Part shown: in pieces, positions 13,722 to 14,740 of the stretch | How the letters are laid out: the number at the start of each line of letters is the position of its first letter | Numbering within the stretch: position 1 is the stretch's first letter | Assembly (NCBI GenBank): GCA_964427485.1 | Contig: CAYRUP010000040.1 | Coordinates: forward strand, 1 to 14,740 | DNA from: CAYRUP01 sp964427485 | Lineage (GTDB): Bacteria; Pseudomonadota; Gammaproteobacteria; DSM-16500 | DNA length: 14,740 bases | Direction of reading: 5' to 3' | Notes under the pieces: generated by a model | Told to the model about the DNA's origin: nothing | Database searches by the model: none | Seen by the model: the letters and a program-made list of their open reading frames with translations, nothing else | Translations under genes and position numbers: made by a program

Positions 13722-14740
13722 ATGCTAGACAAAGAGCTTGAGTACACGTTAAATTTAGCTTTTAAAGAAGCACGTGCTAAACGACACGAGTTTGTTACCG
13801 TTGAGCATCTACTTATTGCACTGCTAGAAAATTCCTCAGCTTCTGAAGTCTTAAAAGCCTGTGGCGCAAACATCAGTCGATTACGTAATAATTTAGTTGA
13901 ATTCGTTGATAGAACCACTCCTTCCATTCCTTCGCATGTACATGATCGTGATACTCAACCGACTTTGGGTTTTCAACGCGTTTTGCAGCGCGCGGTATTT
14001 CACGTCCAATCTTCTGGCAAAACCGAAGTGACGGGTGCGAATGTCTTAGCTGCAATTTTCAGTGAACAAGAAAGTCAAAGTGTTTACCTCATTCGCCAGG
14101 AAAACGTTAGTCGTTTAGATGTTATCAATTATATTTCGCACGGTTCAACCAAACCTCGCTCATCCAATGGTCAGCGTGAAAATGATCAATTTGGCGGGCA
14201 CTACATGGAAGAAAGTGATGGATTGCAAGAAGACGCGAATGCAAGTCCACTCGAGCAGTTCACCACCAATTTGAATGCACGAGCTAGACTCAATTTAATT
14301 GATCCGCTCGTTGGACGCGAAGATGAAGTTGAACGAACAATTCAAATCTTATGTCGTCGACGCAAGAATAATCCTTTGTTAGTGGGCGAAGCGGGTGTTG
14401 GAAAAACAGCGATCGCAGAAGGTTTGGCACGCTTAATTATTGAAGATAAAGTGCCTAGCATACTTTCCGATAGTACTATTTATTCGCTTGATTTAGGCAG
14501 TTTATTGGCTGGCACCAAATATCGTGGTGATTTTGAAAAACGTTTAAAGAGTGTGTTGCATCAATTAAAAGAACAAAAAGGCGCAATTCTCTTTATCGAT
14601 GAAATTCATACTATCATCGGTGCAGGCGCGGCATCGGGTGGTTTAATGGATGTTTCTAATTTAATTAAACCATTGCTTGCCTCAGGTGATTTAACCTGTA
14701 TTGGTTCGACAACTTATAAAGAATACCGTGGTATTTTTGA
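13722..14740 (+). CDS. clpA: ATP-dependent Clp protease ATP-binding subunit ClpA (N-terminal part, runs off window)
   Basis: ClpA is the AAA+ unfoldase that forms a hexamer on ClpP and feeds it ClpS-delivered and other substrates. The open frame starts at ATG 13722 after a near-perfect ribosome-binding site AGGAGGTG (13710-13717) and continues through the last base, giving 339 complete codons out of the roughly 750 usual for the family. The N-domain (1-142) has the two Clp-N repeats, beginning MLDKELEYTLNLAFKEA, and includes the ClpS-binding surface. A charged linker (143-180) follows. The first AAA+ module starts near 190 with Walker A GEAGVGKT (222-229), pore loop KYRGD (266-270) and Walker B ILFIDE (289-294). 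No stop or frameshift is seen up to the edge. Confidence 0.96.
   Translation, partial: MLDKELEYTLNLAFKEARAKRHEFVTVEHLLIALLENSSASEVLKACGANISRLRNNLVEFVDRTTPSIPSHVHDRDTQPTLGFQRVLQRAVFHVQSSGKTEVTGANVLAAIFSEQESQSVYLIRQENVSRLDVINYISHGSTKPRSSNGQRENDQFGGHYMEESDGLQEDANASPLEQFTTNLNARARLNLIDPLVGREDEVERTIQILCRRRKNNPLLVGEAGVGKTAIAEGLARLIIEDKVPSILSDSTIYSLDLGSLLAGTKYRGDFEKRLKSVLHQLKEQKGAILFIDEIHTIIGAGAASGGLMDVSNLIKPLLASGDLTCIGSTTYKEYRGIF

Noticed and set aside
1..14740. CRISPR array, prophage, transposase, toxin-antitoxin or defence cluster
   Set aside because: No regularly spaced repeats and no genes resembling such systems were found on either strand.

Overview
The window is a chromosomal stretch of a moderately AT-rich gammaproteobacterium. 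The protein sequences and gene order (mnmA-hflD-purB, icd, clpS-clpA, msbA-lpxK) fit gammaproteobacterial genomes. The AT-rich orphan coiled-coil protein, the DUF2845-type protein and overall composition suggest a member of the Legionellales (Legionella/Coxiella relatives). That assignment is an inference from style, not a proof. Almost all of the window is core metabolism and housekeeping; no phage, transposase, CRISPR array or defence operon is visible.

Layout. Positions 1-188, minus strand: tRNA-Ser(GGA) followed by the small SRP RNA (4.5S, ffs), which is cut by the window edge. Positions 311-2292, minus: dapD-dapE, two steps of the succinylase route to meso-diaminopimelate and lysine. Positions 2360-5506, plus and divergent from dapD: msbA-lpxK, with a small secreted chagasin-type (I42) cysteine-protease inhibitor overlapping the end of lpxK. 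Positions 5507-5676 form a convergent gap that carries a perfect 27-bp inverted repeat and a degenerate relative beside it. Positions 5677-7741, minus: a secreted DUF2845-like protein with an internal duplication, and an orphan 461-residue helical protein with its own extended -10 promoter and two stacked palindromes. Positions 7850-10982, minus: mnmA-hflD-purB. Positions 11048-11710, minus: a small outer-membrane beta-barrel protein with its own terminator. Positions 11924-13183, plus: icd (NADP isocitrate dehydrogenase) with a terminator. Positions 13381-14740, plus: clpS and the first 339 codons of clpA.

How the genes fit together. DapD and DapE supply diaminopimelate for peptidoglycan. 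LpxK finishes the lipid A disaccharide kinase step and MsbA flips the lipid A core, so positions 311-5121 are largely envelope synthesis. MnmA thiolates the tRNA wobble uridine, PurB acts twice in purine synthesis, and HflD sits between them as in Escherichia coli. ClpS delivers N-degron substrates to ClpA.

No completely new multi-gene system is visible. The items most worth following up are the orphan coiled-coil protein with its operator-like promoter, the protease inhibitor coupled to lpxK, the long palindromic repeat, and the missing ribosome-binding site and leader of mnmA.
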